Positions 26,742-35,294 of a stretch of DNA of 64,000 nt are shown in pieces. The first letter of the stretch is position 1; every line of letters starts with the position of its first letter. The notes under the pieces were generated by a model. It saw only the letters and a list, made by a program, of their open reading frames with translations, was not told the DNA's origin and did no database searches. The DNA is from Rickettsiella endosymbiont of Aleochara curtula (GTDB lineage: Bacteria > Pseudomonadota > Gammaproteobacteria > Diplorickettsiales > Diplorickettsiaceae): positions 1,242,001 to 1,306,000 of the forward strand of contig NZ_OZ034990.1 in assembly GCF_964030935.1 (NCBI RefSeq), written 5' to 3'. The position numbers were made by a program, and so were the translations under genes.

Positions 26742-28202
26742 TCAATCTTCTCTGTAATAATTTGGAGCTTCTTTAGTAATTGCTACATTGTGCACATGGC
26801 TTTCTCTTATGCCAGCAGAAGTTAGTTTTATAAATTGTGCCTTTTTATGAAGATCGGCAATGTCAACGCTTCCTGTATATCCCATGCCGGCCCTAACTCC
26901 ACCCAGTAAATGGTGAATAACCGTTTGTAAAGGTCCTTTGTAAGGTATTCTTCCCTCTATGCCTTCAGGAACTAGTTTGTTTGATTCCAAAGCATCTTGA
27001 AAATAACGATCAGATGACCCTTGTTGCATAGCTCCTAGAGAGCCCATGCCGCGATAAGCTTTGTAAGGTTGGCTTTGATAAAGCTCTATTTCTCCAGGAG
27101 CCTCTTCAGTGCCAGCAAACAAGCTGCCTATCATGACGGCATGCGCGCCTGCGGCCAATGCTTTACAAAGATCGCCTGAATAACGAATTCCACCATCAGC
27201 AATAATGGTTACTGGCTTGCCTTTTAGGGCCGTAGCAACATTCATGATGGCTGTAATTTGAGGGACACCCACACCCGTCACGATTCTAGTTGTACAAATT
27301 GAACCAGGCCCTACCCCTACTTTTATGGCATCTGCGCCTGCAGTCGCTAGGGCTAGTGCTGCATCAGCAGTAGCAATATTTCCGGCAATGAGAGAAACAT
27401 CAGGATATTCAGTCTTTAACCATTTAACCATGTCGAGAACGCTTTGAGCATGGCCATGTGCAGTATCAACACAGATAATATCGGCACCTGTTGCAATCAA
27501 TGCCGCCGCACGTTCTTTTGCGTTGATACCAATGCCTACAGCCGCTCCTACGCATAACTGGCCGCGTAGGTCTTTAGTAGCAAAGGGTTTTTCTTTAGTT
27601 TTTTGTAAATCTTTTGCTGTCATTAAGCCTCGACAACGAAATTGGTCGTCGACAATCAAGATTTTTTCTAAGCGATGTCGGTGTAGTAAATTTATTATCT
27701 CTTCCGGTGTAGCCTGTTCTTTAGCCGTAATGAGTTGTTCTTTAGGGGTCATTACTTGGGAAGCAGGTTGATCTAAGCTTTCTTCGAACCGAATGTCTCT
27801 ATGTGTGACAATACCTACTAACTGGTCTTTTTCGATAACAGGTATCCCTGAAATTGAATAAGTAGCCATTAGTTTAAGTACTTCTCGTAAAGTTGTTTCC
27901 GGAGCGACGGTAATAGGATTTCTTACCATTCCATTTTCAAAATTTTTTACTTTTCTAATTTGTTGGGTTTGGGCTTCTATGGACATATTTTTATGAATGA
28001 TGCCTAAACCACCTTCTTGAGCAAGCGCTATCGCAAGCTTAGCTTCCGTCACTGTATCCATAGCAGCGGAGATCAAAGGAATTTTCAAATTAATTTTAGA
28101 GGTTAATTGCGTTTCTAGCGATACGTCTTTGGGTAAAACCATCGAATGATTAGGGAGTAGTAGTATATCGTCAAACGTTAAACCTTCTAGAATCATTTTC
28201 AT
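26742..28202 (-). CDS. guaB: Inosine-5'-monophosphate dehydrogenase
   Basis: It oxidises IMP to XMP with NAD+, the first committed step of GMP synthesis. The 486 residues form a TIM barrel interrupted by a CBS pair (about 90-205; [27 protein letters not shown]). The catalytic loop [15 protein letters not shown] carries the active Cys, and the flap contains [10 protein letters not shown]. The start is ATG 28202; an in-frame ATG two codons later is possible because neither has a clear ribosome-binding site. Confidence 0.98.
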   Translation of the reverse strand: MKMILEGLTFDDILLLPNHSMVLPKDVSLETQLTSKINLKIPLISAAMDTVTEAKLAIALAQEGGLGIIHKNMSIEAQTQQIRKVKNFENGMVRNPITVAPETTLREVLKLMATYSISGIPVIEKDQLVGIVTHRDIRFEESLDQPASQVMTPKEQLITAKEQATPEEIINLLHRHRLEKILIVDDQFRCRGLMTAKDLQKTKEKPFATKDLRGQLCVGAAVGIGINAKERAAALIATGADIICVDTAHGHAQSVLDMVKWLKTEYPDVSLIAGNIATADAALALATAGADAIKVGVGPGSICTTRIVTGVGVPQITAIMNVATALKGKPVTIIADGGIRYSGDLCKALAAGAHAVMIGSLFAGTEEAPGEIELYQSQPYKAYRGMGSLGAMQQGSSDRYFQDALESNKLVPEGIEGRIPYKGPLQTVIHHLLGGVRAGMGYTGSVDIADLHKKAQFIKLTSAGIRESHVHNVAITKEAPNYYRED

Positions 28203-28336
28203 AATATATAAGTTAATAATAAAACTAAATAAAATTGCGTAGAAGGTACCTTATAGCGCCCCCTGAAGTCTAGTGGCCGAAAAATAAAAAACCATATTTG
28301 GTCCTAAGTAGGCTGGAATTTATTATCTATTTTTAG

Positions 28337-28353
28337 TTAACTACTTGAGTTAA
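28337..28353. promoter_or_regulatory. Inverted repeat upstream of the second repressor-like gene
   Basis: TTAACT (28337-28342) and AGTTAA (28348-28353) are perfect reverse complements with a 5-bp spacer. They lie about 50-67 bp before the ATG at 28404 and overlap a possible -35 (TTGAGT, 28345). The layout suits an operator bound by the product of the following gene; this is inferred. Confidence 0.35.
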
Positions 28354-28403
28354 AATAATTTTTCTAAGCTTAATAAATATCTCTTACAAGGAGACTGACC
28401 ATT

Positions 28404-29072
28404 ATGTCGCAAGCATTACTTCAGCGTAATTTAGATACCCCCGGCGCTCGACTTAAATATTTACGCTCAATTCTGAGATTGACTAGGGCATATATAGAAA
28501 AAAAATATAAATTGCCAGAAATTACTTTGAAGTCTTGGGAAAATAGTATGCTCAAAATTTCTAAAAACGGCATTAAACGCTGCGTGGCCGTCTATAAAAA
28601 TGAAGGTTTAATAGTTGATGACTCTTGGATAGCTGATGGCAAAGGATTAGACCCTACAGTGAGGCTTTCATTAGGCCATTATTTTGCTATGCCTAGCGAG
28701 ATTGTTAATTTACCTGTCGATGCAGATGATGAGATTGCTATGATGCGTGACGCACAGGAATTTCGAGATCGTTATTCTAATGCAGTAGTCATGATAGTTT
28801 CTAATGATGAAATGAGTCCTCATTATAGAGCAGGAGATTATGTGGGGGGGCGACTTAGATCCAGTAATGAATTTGACTCGATAGTGAATAAGGATTGTAT
28901 TATTTATTTGAAAGGTGGCGGGCAATATTTCCGGCGACTTTTTAAAGATTCTTTAGGGCGGTTTAATCTTGCTTGTTTGAATCCTATGGGAAGGACGGCA
29001 GAACCTATCATTTTTGATGCGGATATAGAAGCTGCTGCAGCAGTTATCTGGGTTCGAAGAAAAGACGAATAA
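28404..29072 (+). CDS. HTH / S24-like repressor homologue with degenerate protease site
   Basis: The 222 residues have a short N-terminal HTH-like region (RLKYLRSILRLTRAYIEKKYKLPEI...) and a C-terminal S24 fold (about 125-218). The nucleophile motif GDSM is replaced by NDEM (Ser to Glu), and the general-base Lys position reads YFRRLF (Arg). Self-cleavage therefore looks impossible, leaving a constitutive regulator or a ligand/protein-binding domain. AAGGAGA lies 9 nt before the ATG. It is a distant relative of the gene at 1099-1749. A family A repeat begins 2 bp after the stop. Confidence 0.78.
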   Translation: MSQALLQRNLDTPGARLKYLRSILRLTRAYIEKKYKLPEITLKSWENSMLKISKNGIKRCVAVYKNEGLIVDDSWIADGKGLDPTVRLSLGHYFAMPSEIVNLPVDADDEIAMMRDAQEFRDRYSNAVVMIVSNDEMSPHYRAGDYVGGRLRSSNEFDSIVNKDCIIYLKGGGQYFRRLFKDSLGRFNLACLNPMGRTAEPIIFDADIEAAAAVIWVRRKDE

Positions 29073-29073
29073 A

Positions 29074-29198
29074 TATACTCTTCGCACTTGATTTATTGTC
29101 TGTGTATCGCGGGGATCGCAATCCTCGTGTATGCCAATACACTCCGGTTGCTCCATCCCTCACGGCGCTTTGCCAAAAATCCAATTGCGGTGAGTATA
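29074..29198 (+). repeat. Dispersed element family A, copy 2
   Basis: A 125-bp copy with ends TATACTCTTCGCACTTG (29074-29090) and CAATTGCGGTGAGTATA (29182-29198). The core (gcaatcctcgtgtat ... aatacactccggttgc) and the right part (gccaaaaatccaattgc) match copy 1 closely. It begins 2 bp after the stop codon of the preceding gene. Confidence 0.85.
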
Positions 29199-29218
29199 AT
29201 AAAGGAAAATAAGGTGTT

Positions 29219-29713
29219 TCAGTTCAAGATGTGGTTGATTTCCCTTTCAATGATCTTACTAAGGTCATTTTTAAGTCTTGTAAGCTGCGTATAATATTTA
29301 GTGAGAAAGCTATAATGATTAAATTTAGAAATCCCGGTGGCTAGTACAATCATGTAGTCTAGATGATCTTGCTTATGTATAAGCATTAAGCCATTTTTCA
29401 TACCATGTAGTGATCGTTGTCTCATGACTTCTTTTCCGGAAGAATCGAGATAGTCTATCTCTGAAAAAGGTATAATATTTCTTTGAGATAATTTTTTGGC
29501 TTGAATTAATGGGTCATTATTAGTTATTTGATTTTTATCGAAATAAATTTGCCATTCCAATCGGGAAGCAAGAGAAATGAGTTTTTTTTTGGTATGGTCC
29601 TCTATGCCTACAGAAAAATAATCGATGGGAGGGATGTTAATGTTATTAATATAGTCGAAAAAGGTAGATCGTGTAGACTCCGTGCGGATAGGAGTATAAT
29701 GATATCCCTTCAT
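29219..29713 (-). CDS. LuxR-type autoinducer-binding-like domain protein without HTH
   Basis: The 164 residues resemble the N-terminal ligand-binding half of LuxR-family regulators. WQIYFDKN is followed by NDPLIQAKK (the conserved DP), PFSEIDY, and HGMKNGLMLIHKQDHLDYMIVLATG, which matches the G-X-X-X-G region and terminal strands. The C-terminal LuxR helix-turn-helix is absent: the chain ends after a helical segment TQLTRLKNDLSKIIEREINHILN. No luxI gene is in the window. It could sense an exogenous ligand or act as a partner of a full-length LuxR. Assignment is by eye, so moderate. Confidence 0.65.
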   Translation of the reverse strand: MKGYHYTPIRTESTRSTFFDYINNINIPPIDYFSVGIEDHTKKKLISLASRLEWQIYFDKNQITNNDPLIQAKKLSQRNIIPFSEIDYLDSSGKEVMRQRSLHGMKNGLMLIHKQDHLDYMIVLATGISKFNHYSFLTKYYTQLTRLKNDLSKIIEREINHILN

Positions 29714-29863
29714 GGAAAAAAGACCTCATTGGACAAATGATGCAAGTAAGCTTTAGCTAAGTATGAGTTAGTATTTTAAGGCTTTACATGCTATAAATGA
29801 GGAATATTTTATCATATTTCTTTATCAAACAAAGATATTTATACTAAGTATTATGGGATTTGT

Positions 29864-30673
29864 ATGTTTCCACTTTATCAGGTTAATGCAAAGCCGCTTG
29901 TTATTGCTCATCGTGGAGGAGCAGGGCTATGGCCTGAAAATACCTTATTTGCCTTACAAGAGGCGTCAAAACTAGGAGCTGATTTAAGTGAGATTGATAT
30001 TCATATGACCAGAGATGGTGTTTTAGTCGCTATCCATGATGAGTCAATTGATCGTACAACGAATGCTAAAGGATTGGTGCAAGATTTTACATTGGCAGAA
30101 CTGAAAAAATTAGACGCAGGATATCGTTGGACTAATGATGAAGGTCGTACTTTCCCTTTTCGGGGCCAAGGGATTAAAATTCCAAGCTTAAATGAAATCT
30201 TTGCTGCCTTTCCAAACCAAGTTATAAATATAGAAATAAAGCAGAATGACCCCCCTATTGTGGCTGCATTAAGAGAGCTAATAAATCAGCATAAGAAAAT
30301 CAAACAAGTATTAGTATCCGCTTTCCATTCACGTACTATGAAAGTGGTTCGCAGACTTTGCCCTAACATTGCTACTGCGGGTACAGAAGCAGAGGTGGAT
30401 CGCTTTTCAAAATTAAGCAAACTATTTTTAACGCGACTTTTTTTATTATCTGCTACCGCTTTAGAAGTTCCCTATGAGATGATAACTGGACATTTTGTAA
30501 AAGCTGCACATAAAAAAAATATTCGGGTTGATGCTTGGACTGTCAACGAAGTTGAAGATATGGAAAGGCTAATAGCTTTAGAAGTTGACGGCGTTATTAC
30601 AGATTTTCCGGACAGGATGCTAGAGTTAGTTCGCAAGACTCAAGCTAGCTCAGACCTAAAAGAAGAGATTTGA
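29864..30673 (+). CDS. Glycerophosphodiester phosphodiesterase family protein
   Basis: It hydrolyses glycerophosphodiesters to glycerol-3-phosphate and alcohol. The 269-residue TIM barrel shows the catalytic set IAHRGGAGLWPENTL, SEIDIHMTRDGVLVAIHD and NIEIKQ, and ends WTVNEVEDMERLIALEVDGVITDFPD. There is no signal peptide, so a cytoplasmic UgpQ-like enzyme is more likely than periplasmic GlpQ. No lipid-transport genes are nearby. The 180-bp gap downstream holds short palindromes such as ggggatagctactcccc. Confidence 0.93.
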   Translation: MFPLYQVNAKPLVIAHRGGAGLWPENTLFALQEASKLGADLSEIDIHMTRDGVLVAIHDESIDRTTNAKGLVQDFTLAELKKLDAGYRWTNDEGRTFPFRGQGIKIPSLNEIFAAFPNQVINIEIKQNDPPIVAALRELINQHKKIKQVLVSAFHSRTMKVVRRLCPNIATAGTEAEVDRFSKLSKLFLTRLFLLSATALEVPYEMITGHFVKAAHKKNIRVDAWTVNEVEDMERLIALEVDGVITDFPDRMLELVRKTQASSDLKEEI

Positions 30674-30820
30674 AATAATCTTACTACCCTATTTTAAGAG
30701 GCAAGAATAGGAACATCAAGGGGATAGCTACTCCCCATAAGACGTCCTTTCGGCCTCAAAAAATACCTCTTCAGAGACCAAAGCCTTATAAAAGCCTATA
30801 GTGCCGGGATGTTAAACCTG

Positions 30821-30826
30821 TATAAT
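30821..30826 (+). promoter_or_regulatory. Candidate -10 element upstream of ndk
   Basis: A perfect TATAAT 57 bp before the ndk start, in an otherwise gene-free spacer after the phosphodiesterase gene. No good -35 is visible at 16-18 bp, so activity may depend on an activator or the call may be chance. Confidence 0.3.
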
Positions 30827-30882
30827 ACATTTTATCATTCTTAATAAGAAATAATTTGATAGAACAAAAGCTAGAGGCATTT

Positions 30883-31317
30883 ATGACGATTCAAAAGACC
30901 CTTTCTATTATTAAACCTGATGCTGTTAAAAAAAATTGCATAGGAGATATTACTAAAAGATTCGAAAACTCCGGGTTAAAAATTATTGCAGCGAGAATGC
31001 AGAAATTGCGGAAAGATCAAGCTGAAAAATTTTATGCGATTCATAAAGATAGGCCTTTTTTTACTGAACTGGTTGAGTTTATGTGTTCAGGAGCTGTGAT
31101 GATACAGGTTTTAGAGGGGCCTAATGCAATCCTGAAAAATCGTGAATTAATGGGCGCTACTGATCCTAAACAAGCGCTTCCAGGGACGATTCGTGCTGAT
31201 TTTGCCGAAAGTGTAGGGAAAAATGCTGTTCACGGATCGGATAGTCTTGATACGGCTAAGGAAGAAATCGCTTTCTTTTTTACACCCGATCAATGTTTTG
31301 GCGAAGGTTCTAAATAA
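30883..31317 (+). CDS. ndk: Nucleoside diphosphate kinase
   Basis: It equilibrates nucleoside di- and triphosphates through a phosphohistidine. The 144 residues include [13 protein letters not shown], the substrate loop DRPFF and active-site His in [12 protein letters not shown]. The ATG at 30883 is preceded by TAGAGGC; the frame extends 27 nt upstream without support. Its stop overlaps the rlmN start (TAATG), the first junction of the conserved ndk-rlmN block. Confidence 0.97.
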   Translation: MTIQKTLSIIKPDAVKKNCIGDITKRFENSGLKIIAARMQKLRKDQAEKFYAIHKDRPFFTELVEFMCSGAVMIQVLEGPNAILKNRELMGATDPKQALPGTIRADFAESVGKNAVHGSDSLDTAKEEIAFFFTPDQCFGEGSK

Positions 31318-32441
31318 TGGATATGCCCTTAGAGAATTTACTCGATTTGGACCGAGAAGGAATGCAACTCCTTTTTCAAAAATTAGGAGAAAAGCCCCGT
31401 TATAGGGCACAACAGGTTTTACAATGGATTCATCAAATAGGTATTGATGATATTGATCTGATGAGTAATTTAAGTAAATCATTGCGTTCAAAACTCAAGG
31501 CTATAGCACAAATCGTTTTGCCAGAAATTGTTTTTGAAAAGCAGTCTGATGATGGGACTAGAAAGTGGCTGTTGCGACTGAGCGATGGGAATTGTATTGA
31601 AACAGTTTTTATACCTGAGGTAAATAGAGGAACTTTGTGTGTTTCATCACAAGTAGGTTGTGCATTGAATTGCAGTTTTTGTTCGACCGCGCAACAAGGA
31701 TTCAGTCGTAATTTAACTGTAGCAGAGATCATTGGGCAAGTATGGTTGGCAGTACGGAGTTTGTCAGATGGATCTTTACGTCATGACCATACTGTCAGTA
31801 ATATTGTGATGATGGGTATGGGCGAGCCCTTATTAAACTTTGATAATGTCGTTAAAGCAATGAACCTAATGATGGATGATTTTGCCTATGGTTTTTCTAA
31901 GCGGCGTGTTACTTTAAGTACCTCTGGCATAGTTCCTGCATTGCGACGTTTATCTGAGGTAAGTGAAGTAGCTCTTGCGGTATCTTTACATGCGCCTAAT
32001 GATGAGCTAAGAAATAGCTTAGTTCCTATTAATAAAAAATATCCTCTTTCTGAATTACTACCAGTATGTCGAAATTACTTTAAAGGAAATCATAGAAGAC
32101 GTATTACCATGGAGTATGTCATGTTAGAAGGAATTAATGATCAACCCGAACATGCGCGACAGCTAATAAAAATTTTAGAAGGTATTCCAGTTAAAGTAAA
32201 TTTAATCCCTTTTAATCCTTTTCCCAATACAATTTATCAGCGTTCTTCTCTTCCAGTGATTGAAAATTTTAAAAATATTTTAATGAAAGCGGGGCTTAAC
32301 GCGATAACACGAAAAACCAGAGGGGAAGATATTGATGCAGCATGTGGCCAATTAGTTGGGCAAGTTCAAGATAAAAGCTATCGTAGCAAAGAACGTCAAA
32401 GAGTGATTCCTCTTTTACTTGAATCAGCTGCGGGAATTTGA
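31317..32441 (+). CDS. rlmN: Dual-specificity 23S rRNA A2503 / tRNA A37 C2-methyltransferase
   Basis: A radical-SAM enzyme that adds a C2 methyl to A2503 of 23S rRNA and A37 of some tRNAs. The 374 residues contain the cluster motif [15 protein letters not shown] (CX3CX2C), [14 protein letters not shown] and [10 protein letters not shown] conserved Cys (DIDAACGQL) near the C-terminus is the methyl-carrying residue. It overlaps ndk by one base. The usual next gene pilF follows, but a family A repeat has been placed between them. Confidence 0.97.
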   Translation: MDMPLENLLDLDREGMQLLFQKLGEKPRYRAQQVLQWIHQIGIDDIDLMSNLSKSLRSKLKAIAQIVLPEIVFEKQSDDGTRKWLLRLSDGNCIETVFIPEVNRGTLCVSSQVGCALNCSFCSTAQQGFSRNLTVAEIIGQVWLAVRSLSDGSLRHDHTVSNIVMMGMGEPLLNFDNVVKAMNLMMDDFAYGFSKRRVTLSTSGIVPALRRLSEVSEVALAVSLHAPNDELRNSLVPINKKYPLSELLPVCRNYFKGNHRRRITMEYVMLEGINDQPEHARQLIKILEGIPVKVNLIPFNPFPNTIYQRSSLPVIENFKNILMKAGLNAITRKTRGEDIDAACGQLVGQVQDKSYRSKERQRVIPLLLESAAGI

Positions 32442-32454
32442 TGGAATTTAAAAA

Positions 32455-32579
32455 TGTACTTATAGCAATGGATTTTTGGCAAGGCGCCGGAAGAATGAAG
32501 TAACCCGAATGTATCCAAGATACATCAGGATTTCAAGTTGAGCGGCAACACAGACAAAAATTCAAATGAGAAGAGTATG
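32455..32579 (-). repeat. Dispersed element family A, copy 3 (inverted)
   Basis: Read on the minus strand this is a 125-bp copy: catactcttctcatttgaat at the left end, a core with atcctgatgtatcttggatacattcgg, and gccttgccaaaaatccattgctataagtaca at the right end. It is more diverged at the termini than copies 1 and 2. It separates rlmN from pilF. Confidence 0.8.
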
Positions 32580-32590
32580 GGGGAGAGTAA

Positions 32591-33382
32591 ATGATATCGA
32601 TATTAAAGCCGTTCATCATCATTTTTTTTATAGTCATTCTTACGGCATGTAGTATTTTTTCTAAATCAAAAACACAGGTATCTGGTCCACAGGCGTCCGA
32701 TGTTAATGTGCAATTAGGTTTAGCGTATTTACAAAATGGCGATGTACAACGTGCGCATCAAAAATTATTGCTTGCTGAACAACAATCTCCCGGATCCTTG
32801 CAAGCACAAGGTGCAATGGGTTACTTCCTAGAAAGCACAGGAAGTCTGCCTTCTGCGGATGCATACTATCGAAGGGCGACAGCGCTTAATCCAAAATCCG
32901 GTGCTGCACAAAATAACTATGGTACTTTTCTGTGTCGCCGGGGTCGTTATTCTGAAGCGGATCAGCATTTTTTACTGGCGTTACAAGATCCCACTTATCT
33001 TAATACGGCACAAGTCTATGAAAATGCTGGTTTATGTGCTATGCAGATACCTGATACTAAAAAAGCCATGGGTTATTTTACACAAGCAATTACTCAAGAC
33101 CCTAAACGTGCGATGTCTTGGCTGGAATTAGGAAGGATTAGTTATCAAGCAAAAGATTACCAACAAGCTCAGCAATATTTAGAACATTATATGAAGCTTG
33201 TTAAAGAGCCTAGTGCCAATGCTTTATGGTTGGGTGCTGTTTTAGCTAGAGCTTTGGGGAATCAAACAGCAGCAGGTAGTTATACTTTAATGTTACAAAC
33301 AAGATTTCCTCTCTCTGACGCCTATAAGGCATTAATACACACACCTAAAACCAAACAAAAAAGTAAACAACTCTACTATTAA
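32591..33382 (+). CDS. pilF: Type IV pilus biogenesis/stability lipoprotein PilF (PilW)
   Basis: An outer-membrane pilotin-type TPR lipoprotein needed for multimerisation of the secretin PilQ. The signal peptide IIIFFIVILTAC ends in a lipobox Cys near residue 20. About six TPR units follow (VQLGLAYLQNGDVQRAHQKLLLAEQQ; QNNYGTFLCRRGRYSEADQHF). Length is 263 residues, as usual. The locus order matches Pseudomonas except that rodZ and ispG, normally next, are missing. Whether pili are made cannot be judged here. Confidence 0.92.
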   Translation: MISILKPFIIIFFIVILTACSIFSKSKTQVSGPQASDVNVQLGLAYLQNGDVQRAHQKLLLAEQQSPGSLQAQGAMGYFLESTGSLPSADAYYRRATALNPKSGAAQNNYGTFLCRRGRYSEADQHFLLALQDPTYLNTAQVYENAGLCAMQIPDTKKAMGYFTQAITQDPKRAMSWLELGRISYQAKDYQQAQQYLEHYMKLVKEPSANALWLGAVLARALGNQTAAGSYTLMLQTRFPLSDAYKALIHTPKTKQKSKQLYY

Positions 33383-33384
33383 TT

Positions 33385-34668
33385 ATGGCAGAAAAAATAC
33401 AAGCAATACGTGGCATGAATGATATTCTGCCGATGGAAACTTTTACTTGGCAGAAAGTTGAAAATATTTTGCGTAAACTGGCTAAACAATATGGATATCA
33501 AGAAGTTCGTTTACCTATTCTTGAAAAAACAGAATTGTTTAAACGTTGTATCGGCAACGTAACTGATATTGTTGAAAAGGAGATGTACACCTTTATAGAT
33601 CGTAATGGGGATAGCTTATCTTTAAGACCTGAAGGGACTGCCGGCTGTGTCCGGGCTGGTATAGAGCAAGGCTTACTTTACAATCAAATTCAACGCTGGT
33701 GGTATTTGGGCCCTATGTTTCGGCATGAAAGACCTCAAAAAGGTCGTTATAGACAGTTTCATCAATTTGGCGTGGAAGTGTTTGGCATAGCTCAACCTTA
33801 TATCGATGCTGAATTAATTTTGATGTCAGCACGCCTTTGGGATGAATTAGGTTTAAAACATCAATTAAGTTTACAAATTAATTCATTAGGATCGTCAACA
33901 GCACGCAAGTCACACAAAGAGAGTTTAATTAATTATTTTACTGAACATCTAAAGTATTTAGATGAAGACTCTCAGCGGCGATTACAAACTAACCCATTAC
34001 GTATCTTGGATAGTAAAAACCCCGGCATGCAGGAGTTGATTGAAAATGCACCAAAATTGCTTGATTACCTTGATACAGACTCTCAACAGGATTTTCGTAT
34101 TTTACAAGAAATACTCACTAACGCAGATATTTGTTTCACCATAAATCCCCGTTTGGTTAGGGGCTTAGATTATTATAATAAAACAGTTTTTGAATGGGTT
34201 ATTGCAGATGAGCAGCAAGCCGCGCAAAATACAGTTTGTGCAGGAGGTCGTTACGATAAGCTAGTAGAACAATTAGGTGGGCATGCAACCCCAGCTGTTG
34301 GTTTTGCGATAGGTTTAGAGCGCTTAATTCATTTATTACCTAAATTAAATTCCGCAACACCTCTCTCAGTTCCTGATATATATTTTATGACGATAGGTGA
34401 CATTGCTATACAAAAGGGATTAATTTTTGCAGAATATTTGCGTACAGAGTTGCCAGTTATCAGTGTGATACTTGATGTGAGTGGAGATGGAATAAAATCT
34501 CAATTTAAACGTGCGGATAAAAGCGAAGCACGTTTTGCTTTAATATTAGGGGATGATGAAGTAAAGTCGGGCACTTTTGTTATTAAAAACTTAAGAAAAA
34601 AAAATCCTCAAGAAATCATACCCCAAGCTGAAATTGTCCAGAGAATTGCAGGAATGTTAAGTGTATGA
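33385..34668 (+). CDS. hisS: Histidyl-tRNA synthetase
   Basis: A class II synthetase that charges tRNA-His. The 427 residues show motif 1 near RLPILEKTELFKR, motif 2 (MFRHERPQKGRYRQFHQ), histidine-specific loops RPEGTAG and GLDYYNKTVFEW, motif 3 (GFAIGLERL) and a C-terminal anticodon-binding domain. It follows pilF by 2 bp and overlaps yfgM by 4 bp. The cognate tRNA gene is also in the window at 51940. Confidence 0.98.
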   Translation: MAEKIQAIRGMNDILPMETFTWQKVENILRKLAKQYGYQEVRLPILEKTELFKRCIGNVTDIVEKEMYTFIDRNGDSLSLRPEGTAGCVRAGIEQGLLYNQIQRWWYLGPMFRHERPQKGRYRQFHQFGVEVFGIAQPYIDAELILMSARLWDELGLKHQLSLQINSLGSSTARKSHKESLINYFTEHLKYLDEDSQRRLQTNPLRILDSKNPGMQELIENAPKLLDYLDTDSQQDFRILQEILTNADICFTINPRLVRGLDYYNKTVFEWVIADEQQAAQNTVCAGGRYDKLVEQLGGHATPAVGFAIGLERLIHLLPKLNSATPLSVPDIYFMTIGDIAIQKGLIFAEYLRTELPVISVILDVSGDGIKSQFKRADKSEARFALILGDDEVKSGTFVIKNLRKKNPQEIIPQAEIVQRIAGMLSV

Positions 34669-35294
34669 ATGAACTAATTGCACTAGAGCAAGCTGAATAT
34701 GTAAAAAAATGGTGCCGAGAATATGGTTTTGGAATTTTAATAGGTGTCATTTTCGCTGTATTTATTAGTTGGGGCTGGAATTATTGGCGTCAAGCAAAAG
34801 AAAATAATCTGCTTATAGCATCCATACAATATGAACATTTATTAGCGTCAATAGCTACAAATGAAAATATTTCTATGGTAAATAGATTAGCAGATGGATT
34901 GTTGAAAAATTATCCTTACACCCCTTATGCTGCTTTAGCGGAGTTACAATTAGCAAAACTTGCGGTTAATCAAAATAATTTTACTGAGGCTGCGAATAAA
35001 TTAGTTTGGATTATCGATCATGGTCATGATCAAGCCTTACAATCTATCGCACGTTTACGTTTAGCGAGAATTTTTTTAACTCAAAATCAAGCAAAAAAAG
35101 CATTAGATGTACTATCTAAAAATGAAGATAAAGCATATATTCCAATTTTTCTGGAAGAGAAAGGAGACATTCTTAATAATTTAGGCCATAAAAAACAGGC
35201 ATTGCAAAGTTATTTAGCAGCTAAGCAAGCTTTGGGCAATATTATTGAGCAACCTCTGTTAGAAATGAAAATTAATAATCTGGCTTATCTTTGA
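34665..35294 (+). CDS. yfgM: YfgM family TPR membrane protein
   Basis: Single-pass inner-membrane protein linked to the SecYEG/PpiD chaperone network. A short cytoplasmic N-terminus, a membrane helix at about residues 20-41 (FGILIGVIFAVFISWGWNYW) and periplasmic TPR-like helices are visible. The 209 residues match E. coli YfgM (206). It overlaps hisS by ATGA and bamB by one base, in the conserved order hisS-yfgM-bamB-der. Confidence 0.94.
   Translation: MNELIALEQAEYVKKWCREYGFGILIGVIFAVFISWGWNYWRQAKENNLLIASIQYEHLLASIATNENISMVNRLADGLLKNYPYTPYAALAELQLAKLAVNQNNFTEAANKLVWIIDHGHDQALQSIARLRLARIFLTQNQAKKALDVLSKNEDKAYIPIFLEEKGDILNNLGHKKQALQSYLAAKQALGNIIEQPLLEMKINNLAYL

Noticed and set aside
29088-29294. 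Open frame of 68 codons overlapping family A copy 2 and the LuxR-like gene
   Set aside because: It runs from the repeat into the antisense of a better supported gene and has no start signal.
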